This document shows positions 48,500 to 57,360 of a stretch of 64,000 nt of DNA, piece after piece; positions within the stretch are counted from its first letter, which is position 1; every line of letters begins with the position of its first letter. The notes beneath the pieces are model-generated. The model was given only the letters and a program-made list of their open reading frames with translations, searched no databases and was not told the DNA's origin. The translations under genes were made by a program, and so were the position numbers. Origin of the DNA: Constantimarinum furrinae (GTDB lineage: Bacteria; Bacteroidota; Bacteroidia; Flavobacteriales; Flavobacteriaceae); NCBI RefSeq assembly GCF_014295415.1, contig NZ_CP052909.1, forward strand, positions 1,860,001 to 1,924,000, read 5' to 3'.

Positions 48500-50410
48500 A
48501 TGAAGACAGTACTACAAAAAATAATTTTATTCACACTAGTATTTAGCTATACTAGTGTTTGTTTTTCTCAGAAGAAGCAAGTTGAGAAGGCCAATAAGGA
48601 ATTCGATAAGTATGCCTATATCGATGCTCGTGAGATCTACTTAAAGGTCGTTGAGGATGGGTATAGTTCTGCTCAGATCTATAAGAACCTTGGGGACACC
48701 TATTATTGGAACAGTGATTATGACAATGCTGCCAAGTGGTATTTGAAATTAATATCACAGTATCCCTCGGAGACCGATGTTACGTATTACTATCGTGCTG
48801 CGCAGTCGCTCAAGAGTATCAATCAGTCTGAGGAGTCCAAGAAATATATGTCCATGTACATTGAGAAGGGAGGAGATCCCGGGATCATCAAGGCGACCAC
48901 CACGAGTTTTTTAGAGTATCAGGTGGAGTTGGAGAAGGTCTCTGTCAATACGAATCGTTCCGATTTTGGGGCTGCGTATTATTTGGATAAGCTGGTGTTT
49001 TCATCTGCTGCTATGAATACCGAAGGCACGAAGCTTCACGATTGGAACCAAGAGCCTTTTTTAGATCTTTATATGGCCGATATGGACTCGGAGGGGAAGC
49101 TTTCGAATCCCGAGCCTTTAAAGGGAGATATCAATACGCCCTATCATGAATCTTCTGCGGTCTTTACCAAGGATGGTAACACGGTGTATTTTACGCGAAA
49201 CAATTATATAGATGGTAAAAAGGGTAAGGACAGGAATAAGACCATTCGTTTAAAGCTGTATAAGGCTACGCGAGATGGGGATAATCGTTGGGAGAACGTG
49301 GTGGAACTTCCCTTTAACAGCAAGGAGTACTCTGTGGCACATCCTGCCCTGAGCCTTGATGAGACCAAGTTGTATTTCTCTTCCGATATGGAGGGTACTG
49401 TTGGGATGAGCGATCTGTGGTATGTTGATATTTTAGCAGCAGACAGTTATAGTGAGCCAAAGAACCTTACCAGAGCATTAAATACCGAGGCCAGAGAGTC
49501 CTTTCCTTTTATCAGCGACAAGGGCAAGCTTTTCTTTGCCAGTGATGGTCGGGGCGGTCTTGGGGGCTATGATGTCTTTATGGTGGCCTTGGATGCTCAG
49601 GGGCTTCCAACGGGTGAGATCAAGAATTTAGGCGCACCCACCAACAGTAGTAAGGATGATTTTGCTTTTGTGATCAACGAAGATCGTCGTATAGGATATG
49701 TTTCTTCTAACCGCGATGGAGAGAAGGGTAGTGTAGCCGATGAGATCTACCGTGTACAGGAGAAGTGTGAGGTGATGATCGTAGGAACTGTCTTTGATGT
49801 GGACAGCAAGGAGTTGCTTCCTGGCGCCGAGGTGACGCTTTTGGATGCCAATAACAATATTGTAGATAAGATGATCGTAGGTCAGGATGCTGCCTATAGC
49901 TTTACGGCCCAGTGTGAGTCCCAGTATTCGGTACGAGGTACCAAGAGTCAGTATGCTCCCAATGAGAAGGTATTACAGACTCCCGATGCCAGTGGTACGG
50001 TAGAGATTCCGCTTCCGCTCAAACTTATCGATCCTTGTCCTCCTAACGATCTGGGATGTCGTTTGAATCTTCAGCCGATTTACTTTGACTTTGATCGCTA
50101 TAACATCCGTCCGGACGCTGCCGTGGAACTTGCCAAGATACTGGCTGCCATGCGACAATACCCTGAGCTTGTGATCCATATAGAATCTCATACCGATTCT
50201 CGAGGAAACGATGCTTACAATGCGGCGCTTTCAGAGAAGCGGGCACAATCTACCCTGGAATGGCTGGTGAACAAAGGCATAGACCGAAATCGACTCTCTG
50301 CCAAGGGATATGGTGAGAGCCAGTTGACCAACGACTGTGGCAATAAATCAGAGTGTACCGAGGAAGAGCATCAGCTCAACCGTCGTTCGATGTTTATTAT
50401 TCAGAATTAA
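48500..50410 (+). CDS. OmpA-family protein with TPR, PD40 and carboxypeptidase-like domains
   Basis: 636 residues. Signal peptide (ending SVCFSQ), then TPR-like helices (about 28-135, AREIYLKVVEDG ... IYKNLGDTYYWNSDYDNAAK), PD40/WD40-like beta-propeller repeats (about 165-400; SSAVFTKDGNTVYFTRN, HPALSLDETKLYFSSDMEG, ESFPFISDKGKLFFASDG), a carboxypeptidase/CNA-B-like domain (about 425-505), and a C-terminal OmpA peptidoglycan-binding domain (about 520-636; IYFDFDRYNIRPDA, HTDSRGNDAYNAALSEKRA). This plan is common to T9SS-associated outer-membrane proteins such as PorE-like and SprE-neighbour proteins. It probably anchors the adhesin-SprF assembly to the peptidoglycan. Third gene of the operon; a strong terminator follows. 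Confidence 0.88.
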   Translation: MKTVLQKIILFTLVFSYTSVCFSQKKQVEKANKEFDKYAYIDAREIYLKVVEDGYSSAQIYKNLGDTYYWNSDYDNAAKWYLKLISQYPSETDVTYYYRAAQSLKSINQSEESKKYMSMYIEKGGDPGIIKATTTSFLEYQVELEKVSVNTNRSDFGAAYYLDKLVFSSAAMNTEGTKLHDWNQEPFLDLYMADMDSEGKLSNPEPLKGDINTPYHESSAVFTKDGNTVYFTRNNYIDGKKGKDRNKTIRLKLYKATRDGDNRWENVVELPFNSKEYSVAHPALSLDETKLYFSSDMEGTVGMSDLWYVDILAADSYSEPKNLTRALNTEARESFPFISDKGKLFFASDGRGGLGGYDVFMVALDAQGLPTGEIKNLGAPTNSSKDDFAFVINEDRRIGYVSSNRDGEKGSVADEIYRVQEKCEVMIVGTVFDVDSKELLPGAEVTLLDANNNIVDKMIVGQDAAYSFTAQCESQYSVRGTKSQYAPNEKVLQTPDASGTVEIPLPLKLIDPCPPNDLGCRLNLQPIYFDFDRYNIRPDAAVELAKILAAMRQYPELVIHIESHTDSRGNDAYNAALSEKRAQSTLEWLVNKGIDRNRLSAKGYGESQLTNDCGNKSECTEEEHQLNRRSMFIIQN

Positions 50411-50440
50411 GACTAACCAACCCGATTAATTTCTAAATCA

Positions 50441-50468
50441 AACGCCCAATATAGTATTGGGCGTTTTT
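50441..50468 (+). terminator. terminator of the adhesin operon
   Basis: AACGCCCAATA / TATTGGGCGTT around TAG, then TTTTTG. It lies 31 bases after the OmpA gene stop. Confidence 0.92.
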
Positions 50469-50470
50469 TG

Positions 50471-50503
50471 TTGGGTGAAACTACTTCGTATTTCGTATTT
50501 TTG
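50471..50503 (+). promoter_or_regulatory. putative idi promoter (TTG-N22-TATTTTTG)
   Basis: TTG at 50471-50473 and TATTTTTG at 50496-50503, spacing 22. This is the best full match to the Bacteroidota promoter plan in the window; it lies 19 bases before the idi start and begins inside the preceding terminator's T-tract neighbourhood. Confidence 0.65.
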
Positions 50504-50522
50504 AGAAAAACAGAAATTGAAT

Positions 50523-51041
50523 ATGGAAGAAGAACAAGTTATTCTTGTGAATGAGAATGACGAAAAGATTGGATTAATGCCTAAAATGGAAGCTCACGAA
50601 AAAGCACTTTTGCACCGCGCATTTTCCGTTTTTATATTTAACGAAAACCACGAGCTTATGCTTCAGCAAAGAGCCAAAGATAAATACCATTCTCCCGGGC
50701 TCTGGACCAATACATGTTGTAGTCATCAAAGAGATGGAGAAAGCTCAATAGCAGCCGGTAAAAGAAGACTACAAGAGGAGATGGGATTTGTCACCGACCT
50801 GAAGGAAACAACTTCATTTATTTATAAAGCGCCTTTTGACAATGGTTTAACGGAACACGAATACGATCATATTTTAGTGGGAAATTATAATGATGCCCCG
50901 ATTCCTAATCCAAATGAAGTATCAGATTGGAAATGGATGTCACTTGAAACTGTAAAAAATGATATTGAAAATAATCCCGAAAGATACACGGCTTGGTTTA
51001 AGATTATTTTTCAAAAGTTTTACCAACATATTAGTTTATGA
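50523..51041 (+). CDS. idi: isopentenyl-diphosphate delta-isomerase (type 1)
   Basis: 172 residues from the ATG at 50523; a TTG two codons up is rejected. A Nudix-fold isomerase: HRAFSVFIFNENHELMLQQR, the catalytic cysteine in LWTNTCCSHQ (about 61-70), the Nudix-like helix RRLQEEMGF, and the catalytic glutamate in LTEHEYDHIL. It interconverts IPP and DMAPP in isoprenoid synthesis. The stop overlaps the queD-like start by 4 bp (ATGA). Confidence 0.93.
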   Translation: MEEEQVILVNENDEKIGLMPKMEAHEKALLHRAFSVFIFNENHELMLQQRAKDKYHSPGLWTNTCCSHQRDGESSIAAGKRRLQEEMGFVTDLKETTSFIYKAPFDNGLTEHEYDHILVGNYNDAPIPNPNEVSDWKWMSLETVKNDIENNPERYTAWFKIIFQKFYQHISL

Positions 51042-51445
51042 GTCTAACGCTCTACAGAAAAGCACATTTTAATGCAGCACACCGCTTATTTAGAGCAGAG
51101 TGGAGCGATGAAAAAAATGCTGCTGTTTTCGGGAAATGCAGTAACCCTAACTATCATGGACACAATTATGAACTCATCGTGGGAGTGACTGGGAATATTG
51201 ACCCTGAAACAGGATACCTGATCGATCTTAAAACTCTTAAGGAGATCATTAAGGAGGAAGTTGAAATACCTTTCGATCATAAGAATCTAAATATTGAAGT
51301 CCCCGAATTTAAAAGTCTGAACCCTACTGTGGAAAACATCGCCATCGTGATCTGGAATAAGCTGAGAAAACGATTAGACTCGGACTATGAGATTTCGGTG
51401 AAATTATTTGAGACACCACGAAACTTCGTTGTTTACTCGGGTTAA
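51038..51445 (+). CDS. queD: 6-carboxytetrahydropterin synthase (QueD/PTPS family)
   Basis: 135 residues. Zinc ligands His in AAHRL and in NYHGHNYEL, catalytic Cys in FGKCSNPNYHG, the DHKNLN segment and the terminal ETPRNFVVY are conserved. It converts dihydroneopterin triphosphate to carboxytetrahydropterin in the queuosine pathway, although PTPS paralogues with other roles exist. Translationally coupled to idi; the phosphomannose isomerase begins 6 bp later. Confidence 0.85.
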   Translation: MSLTLYRKAHFNAAHRLFRAEWSDEKNAAVFGKCSNPNYHGHNYELIVGVTGNIDPETGYLIDLKTLKEIIKEEVEIPFDHKNLNIEVPEFKSLNPTVENIAIVIWNKLRKRLDSDYEISVKLFETPRNFVVYSG

Positions 51446-51451
51446 TAATAA

Positions 51452-52432
51452 GTGCTATTGAGTAATTTTCCTTTATATCCGTTAAAGTTTAAACCTATCC
51501 TTAAGCAAAAGGTATGGGGTGGAAACAAACTGGCAACAATTCTTGATAAACCGGCAGGATCTTTAACCGGAGAAAGTTGGGAGATTTCCGGGGTAAGCGA
51601 TAATATTTCGGTGGTTTCAAACGGTAAATTAAAGGGTAGGACCCTTGAAGACATTATAGAAATAGCACCCCGGTTACTTTTAGGAGCATCTGTTTTTTCG
51701 GAATTTGGAACTAAATTCCCGTTGCTTTTTAAGTTTATAGACGCAACCCTAGATCTTTCAGTCCAGTTACATCCAGATGATAATCTTGCCAAAAAAAGAC
51801 ACAATTCCTTCGGGAAGACAGAGTTATGGTATATCATTCAGGCTGATGCGGATTCCAGACTAATATTAGGCTTTGATAAAAGAATGGACCCGTCGGTTTA
51901 TTTAAAGCACCTTTCAGAAAAAACTTTAACACGGATACTACATTCAGAAAAAGTAAAGGCCGGTGATGCTTTTTTTATTAAACCCGGGACAGTTCACGCC
52001 ATTGGTGCCGGCATCCTTCTGGCCGAAATTCAGCAAACATCAGATATTACGTATCGAATATATGATTGGGACCGACCCGACACTAACGGTGAAATGCGGG
52101 AACTACATACAGAAGAAGCACTGGAGGCCATTAACTACGATCTCTATGATGATAAATTGCACTATTCAGAAATTAAAAATACTCCCAATCCGATTTGTGT
52201 TAATCCTTACTTCCATACTAATAAACTCCGGTTGGATGCGAGCTTTCAGCGTGATTTAAAAAATATAGACTCCTTTGTCGTTTATATGTGCCTGGAGGGA
52301 AGCAGTAAACTCAGTATGAATAAATATTCCGAAACCGTAAAAAAAGGCGAGACCATTTTAATTCCTGCAGCTGCAGAAACTGTTCATTTCAAGAATGATA
52401 ATGCAACATTTTTAGAAGTTTATATTCAATGA
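51452..52432 (+). CDS. manA: mannose-6-phosphate isomerase, class I
   Basis: 326 residues from a GTG at 51452 (MLLSNFPLYPLKFKPILKQK); a TTG at 51458 is an alternative. Cupin metal site: LSVQLHPDD (His), KTELWYII (Glu) and FFIKPGTVHAIGAG (His). WGGNKLATIL and ESWEISG are also conserved. It interconverts mannose-6-P and fructose-6-P, feeding GDP-mannose or polysaccharide synthesis. Tight spacing with queD indicates one operon of idi, queD and manA. Confidence 0.88.
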   Translation: MLLSNFPLYPLKFKPILKQKVWGGNKLATILDKPAGSLTGESWEISGVSDNISVVSNGKLKGRTLEDIIEIAPRLLLGASVFSEFGTKFPLLFKFIDATLDLSVQLHPDDNLAKKRHNSFGKTELWYIIQADADSRLILGFDKRMDPSVYLKHLSEKTLTRILHSEKVKAGDAFFIKPGTVHAIGAGILLAEIQQTSDITYRIYDWDRPDTNGEMRELHTEEALEAINYDLYDDKLHYSEIKNTPNPICVNPYFHTNKLRLDASFQRDLKNIDSFVVYMCLEGSSKLSMNKYSETVKKGETILIPAAAETVHFKNDNATFLEVYIQ

Positions 52433-52447
52433 ACCATTGTATTGTAG

Positions 52448-52455
52448 TATTTTTG
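52448..52455 (+). promoter_or_regulatory. putative -7 element (TATTTTTG)
   Basis: Matches TAnnTTTG, 17 bases upstream of the small conserved gene at 52472. Confidence 0.45.
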
Positions 52456-52471
52456 CCCAAAATTAAGAACT

Positions 52472-52738
52472 ATGGCAAACGTACGTGAATTAAAAAAAGA
52501 TATTAATTACGTCTTAGGGGATATCATTGAAGCGGTGTATATCTGGGAACTTACAAATCCCGATAAGGATAACAAAAAAGCAGAGTCAATCATCGATGAA
52601 GCTATCGTTGTTTTTGACGAATTGATCGTAAAAGTGAATCAAAAAGATGTTGAGAATAAAAAGAAACATTTTAAAGCGATCAATCAGGAATTGGAAGATC
52701 GAGGCCGAAAACTAATCGATAAGATCAATAAGCTTTAA
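52472..52738 (+). CDS. small conserved helical protein
   Basis: 88 residues, acidic and lysine-rich, almost wholly alpha-helical by eye (MANVRELKKDINYVLGDIIE ... SIIDEAIVVFDELIVKVNQK ... HFKAINQELEDRGRKLIDKI). No signal peptide or cysteine. I recognise the type as a flavobacterial conserved hypothetical but can name no family or function. It has its own -7 element and converges with the DUF4369 lipoprotein, ending 2 bp from that gene's stop. Confidence 0.7.
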   Translation: MANVRELKKDINYVLGDIIEAVYIWELTNPDKDNKKAESIIDEAIVVFDELIVKVNQKDVENKKKHFKAINQELEDRGRKLIDKINKL

Positions 52739-52740
52739 GC

Positions 52741-53448
52741 CTATTCTGTAAGATTTTTTCTATTTTCAATATAAGACTCTAACTGCTTACCGTATTTAGA
52801 GTCTTTTATTTTTGGGGTAAGTGCTTTATAAACCGTATCCAGATATTTAATATTTGCATCAAACACTTCGCTTAAAATTAAATAGGGAGACATCTCATAA
52901 TCGGGATGATTCAGCGCAAAATTTACAGTAGCAAGGTATTTTCCTTTTACGATATCATTTTGTTGTTTTTGAAAAGCCCGTATTGCCGAATCGCTTTTCT
53001 GTTGCCCTGCTGCTAAGTTTTTCTGAATTAATTCGAGGTTTTTATCATTGTACCTCGCAATGAGCTTATTGTATTCCTGAATCTTATCCTGATTGAGAGA
53101 GCCGGTTATTTTCGGACTGGTTCCGAAGTCTTTTAAGGTCGTTGTTATATGTATTTCTGAAGGTTCCCCAAAAAATGTAATTCGGTCATCACGCAGGGTT
53201 CCGTCTTTAAGCCGAAGATAGAGGTAAAAAATTTCTGGGCTTACAATTTCTTCAGAAAAGTAAAAAGAGGAATTTCCGTCGATCATCACCGAATCTACGG
53301 TCACTACCAAAGTATCTTCGATCTTCTGAAGCAACAACGTTCCTTTTTTAAGTCCGTTTACTTCACCCGTAAGGATCATTTTATTTTCGTTGGAAGAACA
53401 ACTTGCAACAATTAGGATTACGATAATTCCGAAAAAAAATTGCTTCAT
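52741..53448 (-). CDS. DUF4369 domain lipoprotein
   Basis: 235 residues. Clear lipobox (IVASC, residue 17) after a hydrophobic signal. DUF4369-type N-terminal domain (LTGEVNGLKKGTLLLQKIED ... VDSVMIDGNSSFYF ... FGEPSEIHITTTL, about 25-110), the domain that often precedes thioredoxin-like modules. Here there is no thioredoxin fold; instead a helical C-terminal half with a glutamine/lysine-rich coiled stretch (about 120-175). Periplasmic or outer-membrane lipoprotein of unknown function. Confidence 0.75.
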   Translation of the reverse strand: MKQFFFGIIVILIVASCSSNENKMILTGEVNGLKKGTLLLQKIEDTLVVTVDSVMIDGNSSFYFSEEIVSPEIFYLYLRLKDGTLRDDRITFFGEPSEIHITTTLKDFGTSPKITGSLNQDKIQEYNKLIARYNDKNLELIQKNLAAGQQKSDSAIRAFQKQQNDIVKGKYLATVNFALNHPDYEMSPYLILSEVFDANIKYLDTVYKALTPKIKDSKYGKQLESYIENRKNLTE

Positions 53449-53497
53449 CTGGGATTAAATTTGAAGGCGCAAAGATGCATATTTTTAAGCATAAAAC

Positions 53498-54835
53498 CTA
53501 TGCCGCGGCCGCCAATTGCATGAGCATCGTACATAGAATTGCGCCTACCGTACCAATCGCGTAGCCAAAGACGGCCAGTAATACGCCTACAGTCGCCAGA
53601 GAAGGATGAAAGGCCGAAGCAACTATAGGTGCCGAAGCTGCACCTCCCACATTGGCCTGACTTCCAACAGCCAAAAAGAAATAGGGTGCTTTGATGAGTT
53701 TTGCAACCAAAATGAGTAATCCTGCGTGTATGATCATCCACAGACCACCAATTGCGATCAACCCCAGATTATCGAAAATTAAAGTTAGGTCCATTTTCAT
53801 TCCAATACTCGCAACCAATATGTAAATAAATACACTACCAAATTTACTGGCGCCCGCGCCTTCATAACTTCTCAGTTTAGTAAATGAAAGTAACACTCCA
53901 ATTATGGTAGTGATCGTGATCATCCAGAAAAAACTCGAATTTAAGAATGTAAAGACATTTCGCTTGATCCCTTTTGGAATTCCATTTACAAAATCGGAAA
54001 AGAACTCGCTTAGATACCCTGCACCAAAATGCGCCAGACTCACGGTGCCAAACGCAATTCCTGCCAGGATCATAAGGTCTGTTAACGAAGGATTTCGGTC
54101 TACCTTTTTGGAATAATTGGATACTTTTTCTTTTAAACTTTCAATTGCAGAAGTATCCGATCCGAGCCATTTATCAATTCGCGTGGCCTTGCCAATTCCT
54201 ATTAAAATAATAGCCATCCAAATGTTGGCGATCACAATATCAACAAAGACCATTCCTCCATAGAGCGCCTGATTGTAACCATATATCTCTAACATCGCAG
54301 TTTGGTTGGCACCACCGCCTATCCAGCTACCTGCGAGAGTTGAGAGTCCGCGCCAAACAGCATCGGCACCAACACCACCAACAGTCTCAGGCGATATAGT
54401 TCCTATGAGTAGCACCGCTATGGGTCCACCTAAAATGATTCCGACCGTACCGGTTAAAAACATGATAAGTGCCTTTGGGCCCAGATTAAACACTCCTTTC
54501 AGGTCGATACTAAGGGTCATGAGCACAAGCGCGGCAGGCAGTAAATACCGGCTGGACATAAAATACAGGTTTGATTCATGCGTGGTTGCAGTACCGGCAT
54601 CATTCACAGATACCCATTCTGGTGCGATAAGGCCGCTAGTGGTGAGTACCGCCGGTATAAAGTAAGCCATAAATAAGGCCGGAACAAATTTATAAAAGCT
54701 CTGCCAGAAACCTTCTTTTTTACTTGAAGTATAAAAAATAAGCCCCAGTGCGATCATTAAAACACCAAAAACTATAGTGTCATTCGTTAATAGAGGGGTA
54801 GTGTCTTTTACAATTTCGGAAGCAACATCCTGCAT
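53498..54835 (-). CDS. DUF819 family membrane protein
   Basis: 445 residues, about eleven predicted hydrophobic helices. TNDTIVFGVLMIALGLIFYT, WIGGGANQTAMLEIYGYNQA, SIGMKMDLTLIFDN and the C-terminal AVGSQANVGGAASAPIVASA are signatures of the DUF819 (YjcL-like) transporter-like family. A transport role, perhaps for amino acids or organic anions, is expected from the fold but no substrate is known. Transcribed toward the DUF4369 gene, 49 bp apart. Confidence 0.85.
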   Translation of the reverse strand: MQDVASEIVKDTTPLLTNDTIVFGVLMIALGLIFYTSSKKEGFWQSFYKFVPALFMAYFIPAVLTTSGLIAPEWVSVNDAGTATTHESNLYFMSSRYLLPAALVLMTLSIDLKGVFNLGPKALIMFLTGTVGIILGGPIAVLLIGTISPETVGGVGADAVWRGLSTLAGSWIGGGANQTAMLEIYGYNQALYGGMVFVDIVIANIWMAIILIGIGKATRIDKWLGSDTSAIESLKEKVSNYSKKVDRNPSLTDLMILAGIAFGTVSLAHFGAGYLSEFFSDFVNGIPKGIKRNVFTFLNSSFFWMITITTIIGVLLSFTKLRSYEGAGASKFGSVFIYILVASIGMKMDLTLIFDNLGLIAIGGLWMIIHAGLLILVAKLIKAPYFFLAVGSQANVGGAASAPIVASAFHPSLATVGVLLAVFGYAIGTVGAILCTMLMQLAAAA

Positions 54836-54877
54836 AATATGTAGTTTGTTGCAAAATACAATTTATTGGGGAAACTG

Positions 54878-55807
54878 TTAATTTAAAACAAAAGTACTTA
54901 TGAGATCGATCACCTCTGGCATGACAGGACGATCATATTCGTTATAGGATTTCTGATTTTCCATATCGTTGCCTTTAATTTCTTTCAGGATATGGTTCAT
55001 GTTCGAAATAATATGAAGTTGAGATTCTGGTTTAGCCCTGTAGAGTAAATCGGCTTCGGAAGGGTGCACCTGAAGGTCCTTATCGCCGTTTATGATGAGA
55101 ATCGGCATATCAAGTTTGGCGATTTCCTCCTGCGGATCGTATTGCATCCAGCTAAAAATAAAAGGCTGAATATCTTTTCTGAAAATTGAGGATAATCCCG
55201 GACTGTAATTTTGTGCGGTTCCATTAACCCTAAGGTCATCGAATGCCTGTCTTGCGTTATCTTTTAAGCCAGGAGCCTGTTTTTCCAATTGAGCAACGAT
55301 CACGTCATCGATCTCCTGTCCGGCCCCGGCAACCGATATAAATCCGTCTGCACGACCCTGAGCAGCTACCATGGCAACTAATGATCCCTGACTATGACCC
55401 AAAAGAATGATCTTAGAAAATCTTTGATCCTTTTTAAAATATTCGGTAATTTCTATGGCATCTTCAATAAAATGATCGAAACTAATTTTCTTTTCGTCGA
55501 TCTTACCCATTTTCATGATCTTTACAATGCGTTTATCATATCGAAATGTCGCAATACCTTTGCTATATAGATCTTCAGCCAGAAACTTATAGGCGTTGTT
55601 CTTCATCATCATCTGGTTTCCATTTCGATCAGTAGGTCCCGACCCTGCAACAATAATGACAAGGGGAGGCGTTTCAGATGTAACAGGCATTAGAAGCGTG
55701 CCTTCAATTAAAGAACCTATCGATAGTTCTTCAGAAGTATTTGATTGGTCCTGTGCGGAAGCCGTTCCGAAGGAAATAAACATAAGGAGAACAAGGATCT
55801 TTTTCAT
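54878..55807 (-). CDS. secreted alpha/beta hydrolase
   Basis: 309 residues with a signal peptide (ending GTASAQ, about 19). The catalytic triad is readable: nucleophile in LLGHSQGSLVA, acid in ILIINGDKDLQVHPSEA, and His in SNMNHILKE. The oxyanion region is VIIVAGSGPTDRNGNQ. This is the periplasmic esterase/peptidase-like hydrolase type common in Bacteroidota (related to acyl-glycan or xylan esterase-like DLH proteins). Substrate unknown. Divergent from the nuclease gene at 55954. Confidence 0.85.
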   Translation of the reverse strand: MKKILVLLMFISFGTASAQDQSNTSEELSIGSLIEGTLLMPVTSETPPLVIIVAGSGPTDRNGNQMMMKNNAYKFLAEDLYSKGIATFRYDKRIVKIMKMGKIDEKKISFDHFIEDAIEITEYFKKDQRFSKIILLGHSQGSLVAMVAAQGRADGFISVAGAGQEIDDVIVAQLEKQAPGLKDNARQAFDDLRVNGTAQNYSPGLSSIFRKDIQPFIFSWMQYDPQEEIAKLDMPILIINGDKDLQVHPSEADLLYRAKPESQLHIISNMNHILKEIKGNDMENQKSYNEYDRPVMPEVIDLISTFVLN

Positions 55808-55929
55808 AACTAGGAATACAATTTAGACTATCTATGCAGTATTGTAAAACAACAAGACACCGAGAATATTGTTGAAAATAATAATTAAGTTTCAACCTGT
55901 TAAAATTACCATTTAATTATTTACCATGC

Positions 55930-55937
55930 TATCTTTG
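55930..55937 (+). promoter_or_regulatory. putative -7 element (TATCTTTG)
   Basis: Matches TAnnTTTG, 16 bases upstream of the S1/P1 nuclease start. Confidence 0.55.
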
Positions 55938-55953
55938 CGGAAAAGATCCTGTA

Positions 55954-56733
55954 ATGAAATATCTTAAGATTGTTATACTTTTTCCATTAATCGCAGTTAT
56001 TTGCGGATTTACTTCAGAGGATTGGGGTAGGACAGGGCACCGGGCCACAGGAGCTATTGCAGAACAACACCTCACGAAAAAGGCCAAACGACAGATCGGA
56101 CAATTGTTAGACGGTAAATCACTGGCTCTGGTCTCCACATATGCCGATGAGATAAGAAGTGACGATGCGTATCGCGAATATGCTCCATGGCATTATGTCA
56201 ACTTTCCGTTTGACCTCACTTATGACAGCCATCCCAAAAGTGAACAAGGAGATATCTATGTTGCCATTAATACTTGCATCGCGGTTTTAAAAGACAAGAA
56301 CTCTTCCAAAGAGAAAAAGGCTTTTCATCTTAAATTATTGGTTCATTTTGTTGGCGATCTGCATCAGCCTCTGCATGTTGGAATTGCTGAAGACCGGGGG
56401 GGAAATCGTTTTCAGGTACAATGGTTTGATGAGGGGACGAATTTGCATCGGGTTTGGGATGAGGAACTCATTGAAAGTTTTCAGATGTCGTATTCTGAAC
56501 TTGCCGAAAATACAAAGATGCTTTCCGAAATCGAATTGGAAAATATAAAGAAGGGTTCGGTAAAGGATTGGATGAACGAAAGCCGAAGGTTATGCGTAAA
56601 AATTTATGAAACTACCGAAAGCGGAGAAAACCTAGGCTATCGATATATGTACGATTATATGGATGTGGTGAGGGAACAATTACAAAGAGGTGGTATAAGG
56701 CTTGCTGTGCTGCTGAATGAAATTTTTGATTAA
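55954..56733 (+). CDS. S1/P1 family nuclease
   Basis: 259 residues with an N-terminal signal (cleavage near SEDWG, which would expose the zinc-binding Trp). Zinc ligands follow in order: WGRTGHRATG (Trp, His), YADEIR (Asp), WHYVNF (His), LVHFVGDLHQPLHVG (His, Asp, His), NLHRVWDEELI (His, Asp). This is the three-zinc cluster of S1/P1 nucleases, which cut single-stranded DNA and RNA and remove 3' phosphates. Probably periplasmic or secreted, for nucleic-acid or phosphate scavenging. Full length for the bacterial form. Confidence 0.92.
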   Translation: MKYLKIVILFPLIAVICGFTSEDWGRTGHRATGAIAEQHLTKKAKRQIGQLLDGKSLALVSTYADEIRSDDAYREYAPWHYVNFPFDLTYDSHPKSEQGDIYVAINTCIAVLKDKNSSKEKKAFHLKLLVHFVGDLHQPLHVGIAEDRGGNRFQVQWFDEGTNLHRVWDEELIESFQMSYSELAENTKMLSEIELENIKKGSVKDWMNESRRLCVKIYETTESGENLGYRYMYDYMDVVREQLQRGGIRLAVLLNEIFD

Positions 56734-56747
56734 TATGTTTCTCCTCA

Positions 56748-57359
56748 TTAGTATATATATCGAAAAGTAAGATTGATCCGGGGGCTCGTAATTTTTTCTG
56801 TCTTCGGAATTTGATGTTTCCAGTATTTCTGTGTAGTACCTTTCATTAGCAACAAACTACCGTTTTCCAATTCCAACTTATGTCGCAAATGCTTCACAAT
56901 TTTATGCTTTAACTGAAACTGTCTACCTGCGCCTAAACTCACTGACGCGATTACCGGATTATCTCCCAATTCCTTTTCATCATCACTATGCCAGCCGTTA
57001 CTGTCGTTTCCATCGCGATATAGATTTAGCAGCACCGCGTTGAATTGTAATGATGTAAATTTTTCTATTCGCTTTTTTATTTCGATAAGTTCTGGAGTAA
57101 ATGGTGTCGGCTTCATTGTGATACCCGAATAACTGTAACTTTTTCCTTCACTCCCGTACAAGGCGGTTAGTCGCGGCTGATTAAAAGTTTTTCCGAAGAG
57201 TTTTATGGTGTCTTGTTGCCAGCTTACCTTATCGAGGAAGGTGTTAGAATACAGTTTAGCACGATAAGGATCTATAAACCTGTCAACATATTGAATATCG
57301 GCATCGGGTAGCTCTAAGTTTATTATCTGTTTGTTTTCTTCTGAAGAAAATAGATCCAT
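56748..57359 (-). CDS. AlkB-like alpha-ketoglutarate-dependent dioxygenase
   Basis: 203 residues. Iron ligands: His and Asp in GWHSDDEKELG (about 123-133) and a distal His in YWKHQIPKT; the 2-oxoglutarate arginines are in SPRINLTFR. NAVLLNLYRDGNDSNGWHSD is typical of the AlkB/ALKBH2-3 type. It demethylates alkylated bases in DNA or RNA. It begins one base after the doxX stop, so the two are an operon. Confidence 0.9.
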   Translation of the reverse strand: MDLFSSEENKQIINLELPDADIQYVDRFIDPYRAKLYSNTFLDKVSWQQDTIKLFGKTFNQPRLTALYGSEGKSYSYSGITMKPTPFTPELIEIKKRIEKFTSLQFNAVLLNLYRDGNDSNGWHSDDEKELGDNPVIASVSLGAGRQFQLKHKIVKHLRHKLELENGSLLLMKGTTQKYWKHQIPKTEKITSPRINLTFRYIY

Positions 57360-57360
57360 A

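Noticed and set aside
51452-51460. TTG at 51458 as start of manA
   Set aside because: Possible but not preferred; the GTG at 51452 keeps a 6-bp gap to queD. The two cannot be separated by eye.
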